DNA of 17,371 nt. Origin: an uncultured Gammaproteobacteria bacterium. Lineage in GTDB: Bacteria > Pseudomonadota > Gammaproteobacteria > SZUA-140. The translations under genes were made by a program, and so were the position numbers. The stretch spans positions 1 to 17,371 of the forward strand of contig CALZIG010000036.1 of NCBI GenBank assembly GCA_945787585.1. The letters are read 5' to 3'. This document shows positions 16,801 through 17,371 of the stretch, piece after piece; the first letter of the stretch is position 1; the number at the start of each line of letters is the position of its first letter. A model generated the notes under the pieces. That model searched no databases. It had not been told where the DNA came from and saw nothing but the letters and a program-made list of their open reading frames with translations.

Positions 16801-17250
16801 GGACTATCCATTAATGATGATAGCTTTATTCCTTTTATCCTGGAGCAGATAGAAAATTCTGGTATTCCGACACACTATCTCTGCTTTGAAGTCACTGAAA
16901 CGGCGGGGGTTACTAACTTATCCAACGCCTCTCAGTTCATCAACGAGATCAAACAGACAGGCTGCTCATTCTCACTCGATGATTTTGGCACAGGCATGTC
17001 CTCTTATTCATATCTCAAAAACCTTCCCGTCGATTACATCAAAATCGATGGCTCATTCGTCCGTGATATCGAAAGTAATGACAGTGATCGTGCCGTAGTT
17101 AAATCAATAACAGAAATTGGCCACTTTATGGGGAAAAAAATAATCGCTGAATGTGTCGAAAAAGAAAGCACCATTGATCTATTACGCGAAATTGGTGTGG
17201 ACTATGCTCAGGGCTGGGCTATCTGTAAACCAAAACTCTTCGGTAAATAA
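13801..17250 (+). CDS. PilZ-DUF1631-GGDEF-EAL cyclic di-GMP signalling protein
   Basis: A 1149-residue multidomain protein with no signal peptide or membrane helix, hence cytoplasmic. An N-terminal PilZ domain (about 16-125) has the c-di-GMP-binding RSYSR (18-22, RxxxR) and DFCLGG (45-50, a variant of D/NxSxxG). A long, mostly helical DUF1631 region follows (about 145-735), ending with a conserved-looking WRKRVRRLKVGDWILF segment. The GGDEF domain (about 733-895) starts with DSTTGLLNR, but its signature is GGDQF (808-812), so cyclase activity is doubtful. The EAL domain (about 912-1149) has EIL at 939-941. It keeps the phosphodiesterase residues Glu939, Asn998, Glu1030, Asp1060-Asp1061, Lys1081, Glu1117 and Gln1137, so hydrolysis of c-di-GMP is likely. 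The ATG at 13801 directly follows an in-frame TAA; no Shine-Dalgarno is evident. The protein ends soon after the last EAL motif, next to an insertion sequence. It is AT-richer than the hem/thi genes. Confidence 0.9.
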   Translation: MAATTSTELSAKNHEHKRSYSRYSIDLKGKCCTQDKQCATVEIKDFCLGGMFLTYTPEQEEVSDRTHLAPNVGDIVEIFFNLPDENPQGIHFHACVVRSDRKSLGVSFKEAESANLQRVLQYAKKQQSNDSLTNAIPVTNKKIPGAASLLNAIRSYTLIHLNLLIDIYLKKQSHILLEMADKSRDLSEQSSYFETLSLFENSSHIFKKTFEDEMKNILKSKPSHLNSELNLDENELKHSDFSLLEDDAIDDWIARSDITSKCESFHLDALSGIEQRLSLLYNFKIGKQNNPVGPEAFSHSFQTGMKSILISRSSYQVCCKIFRDVLKEQLGELYEKVNTLLINNNILPELQYQIKKSKGEAKSKTASSAIEKENLDTSAGNQSSKQNVDTQKLYHLISNLHTIKNEHLQNESNDANFNEQLHLPKFNTEEIVGLLSELTIENFSPKNRQNHDLNSMRSASLELLQQLQQSPEGQRIGPRETGIMEITGSLYESLFTDKIITNGVKEWLGEVEMPLLKEAIKDESVLADQSHIARRFINQLSQLELYNDDNRDVISNSVKTTIEGLLRQVSEQPGMDEKLITSVLKKVDALVSTQDKAYSENLRDVIDQCELQREIPNLISNIPLPKTHSISAEEFREWRKRVRRLKVGDWILFNTDSKASSRLKIAWITENYDQYVFVNLLGLMEGALNIDDLALQLETGTSIVLDNIDEPAVDRAQYSMMQKLHNQLLHESTHDSTTGLLNRKEFESQLHEQLNSHSGNHLLCFIDLDYFDVINTTFGHEVGDQVLTDVANLLSDTLNQRGDIARVGGDQFAVLLLDCNLEDAKQVTEDQRKALSQYRLEHDDIKSSITFSSGILSIDLDNQNISRILRTAEAACKLAKGKGINQEHIIAIDDSTLHEDQKLLVWASKIDDSLTNDTLQLRYQPIVPIGEDGLTPHAEILLGVTDELGNIISPENFILAAERYRRMPEIDRWIVKKVFMLLKDNPSLLELTGGVAINLSGLSINDDSFIPFILEQIENSGIPTHYLCFEVTETAGVTNLSNASQFINEIKQTGCSFSLDDFGTGMSSYSYLKNLPVDYIKIDGSFVRDIESNDSDRAVVKSITEIGHFMGKKIIAECVEKESTIDLLREIGVDYAQGWAICKPKLFGK

Positions 17251-17371
17251 AAAACGCGGATTCAACTTGCTAGTGCAACAGGTGGGTTGATTCCAAAAAA
17301 TACCTGATTTGGGGTTTTAAATCCAAGCAATTTTCTGGGTCGGTTATTGAGTTTGTTCATGACATGTTTAA
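17251..17371. mobile_element. End of an IS30-family insertion sequence (partial)
   Basis: Sequence from just after the preceding stop codon to the window edge belongs to one end of an IS30-family element, identified by its transposase C-terminus. The inner boundary is uncertain. The terminal inverted repeat probably lies around 17255-17285, overlapping the transposase stop, but it cannot be confirmed without the other end, which is outside the window. Confidence 0.6.
17262..17371 (-). CDS. IS30-family transposase, C-terminal fragment (cut by window edge)
   Basis: The last 35 codons of a reverse-strand gene run from the window edge to a TGA at 17262-17264. They include LNNRPRKLLGFKTPNQVF followed by GINPPVALAS. 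The NNRPRK-LG-KTP-VF signature is the typical C-terminus of IS30-family DDE transposases, just after the catalytic region. The catalytic Asp-Asp-Glu residues lie outside the window, so it cannot be judged whether the gene is intact. The fragment was too short to be noticed by length alone and is called from the motif. Confidence 0.88.
   Translation of the reverse strand, partial: KHVMNKLNNRPRKLLGFKTPNQVFFGINPPVALAS

Noticed and set aside
1..17371. CRISPR arrays, tRNA or rRNA genes, prophage or defence genes
   Set aside because: No regularly spaced repeats, no tRNA-like or rRNA-like sequence, and no phage or defence domains were seen; the only mobile element is the IS30-family end.

Overview
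The window looks like a chromosomal segment of a free-living, respiring gammaproteobacterium. Three things support this: the gene order thiD-thiE-hemL, an aldo/keto reductase close to enterobacterial Tas, and proteins such as an RraB-like factor, an RssA-like patatin and a large PilZ/DUF1631/GGDEF/EAL protein, all familiar from that class. Species cannot be told from the sequence. All calls come from reading motifs by eye; no database search was run.

Layout. (1) 191-523 (+) is a small RraB-family protein, convergent with (2) a minus-strand block at 580-3654. That block holds a di-haem cytochrome c/SUMF1 fusion, a second secreted SUMF1 protein translationally coupled to it by a 4-base overlap, and an RssA-like patatin 40 bases downstream. 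(3) 3655-4131 is a divergent control region. It has a perfect CRP-type palindrome, a sigma70-like promoter with an exact -35 box, and a leader of about 160 bases. It drives (4) a small periplasmic cytochrome c (4132-4458) that ends in a clear intrinsic terminator.

(5) 4631-8520 (+) is a compact cofactor block: thiD overlapping thiE, then hemL 11 bases on, then a tas-like oxidoreductase. (6) 8553-11636 encodes an exported beta-propeller protein of about 1027 residues with about 21 LVIVD-type repeats. (7) 11697-13013 encodes a dicarboxylate/amino acid:cation symporter with the complete substrate-binding signature. (8) 13195-13509 is a small membrane protein with paired Cys motifs and a very strong Shine-Dalgarno sequence. 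(9) 13801-17250 is a PilZ-DUF1631-GGDEF-EAL protein, noticeably AT-richer than the thiamin/haem block. (10) From about 17251 to the window end is one end of an IS30-family insertion sequence; its transposase C-terminus (minus strand) starts 11 bases after the previous stop codon.

How they may work together: the divergent cytochrome genes suggest a periplasmic electron-transfer function using the haem-SUMF1 pair and the c551/c552-like carrier, possibly under CRP-type control. The thi/hem genes are housekeeping cofactor synthesis. The last large gene is a c-di-GMP signalling protein whose cyclase motif looks degenerate (GGDQF) while its phosphodiesterase residues are intact. The most unusual items are the haem-SUMF1 fusion with a CX4C pair near the formylglycine-enzyme active site, its Cys-less SUMF1 partner, the about 21-blade propeller protein, and the cytochrome control region.
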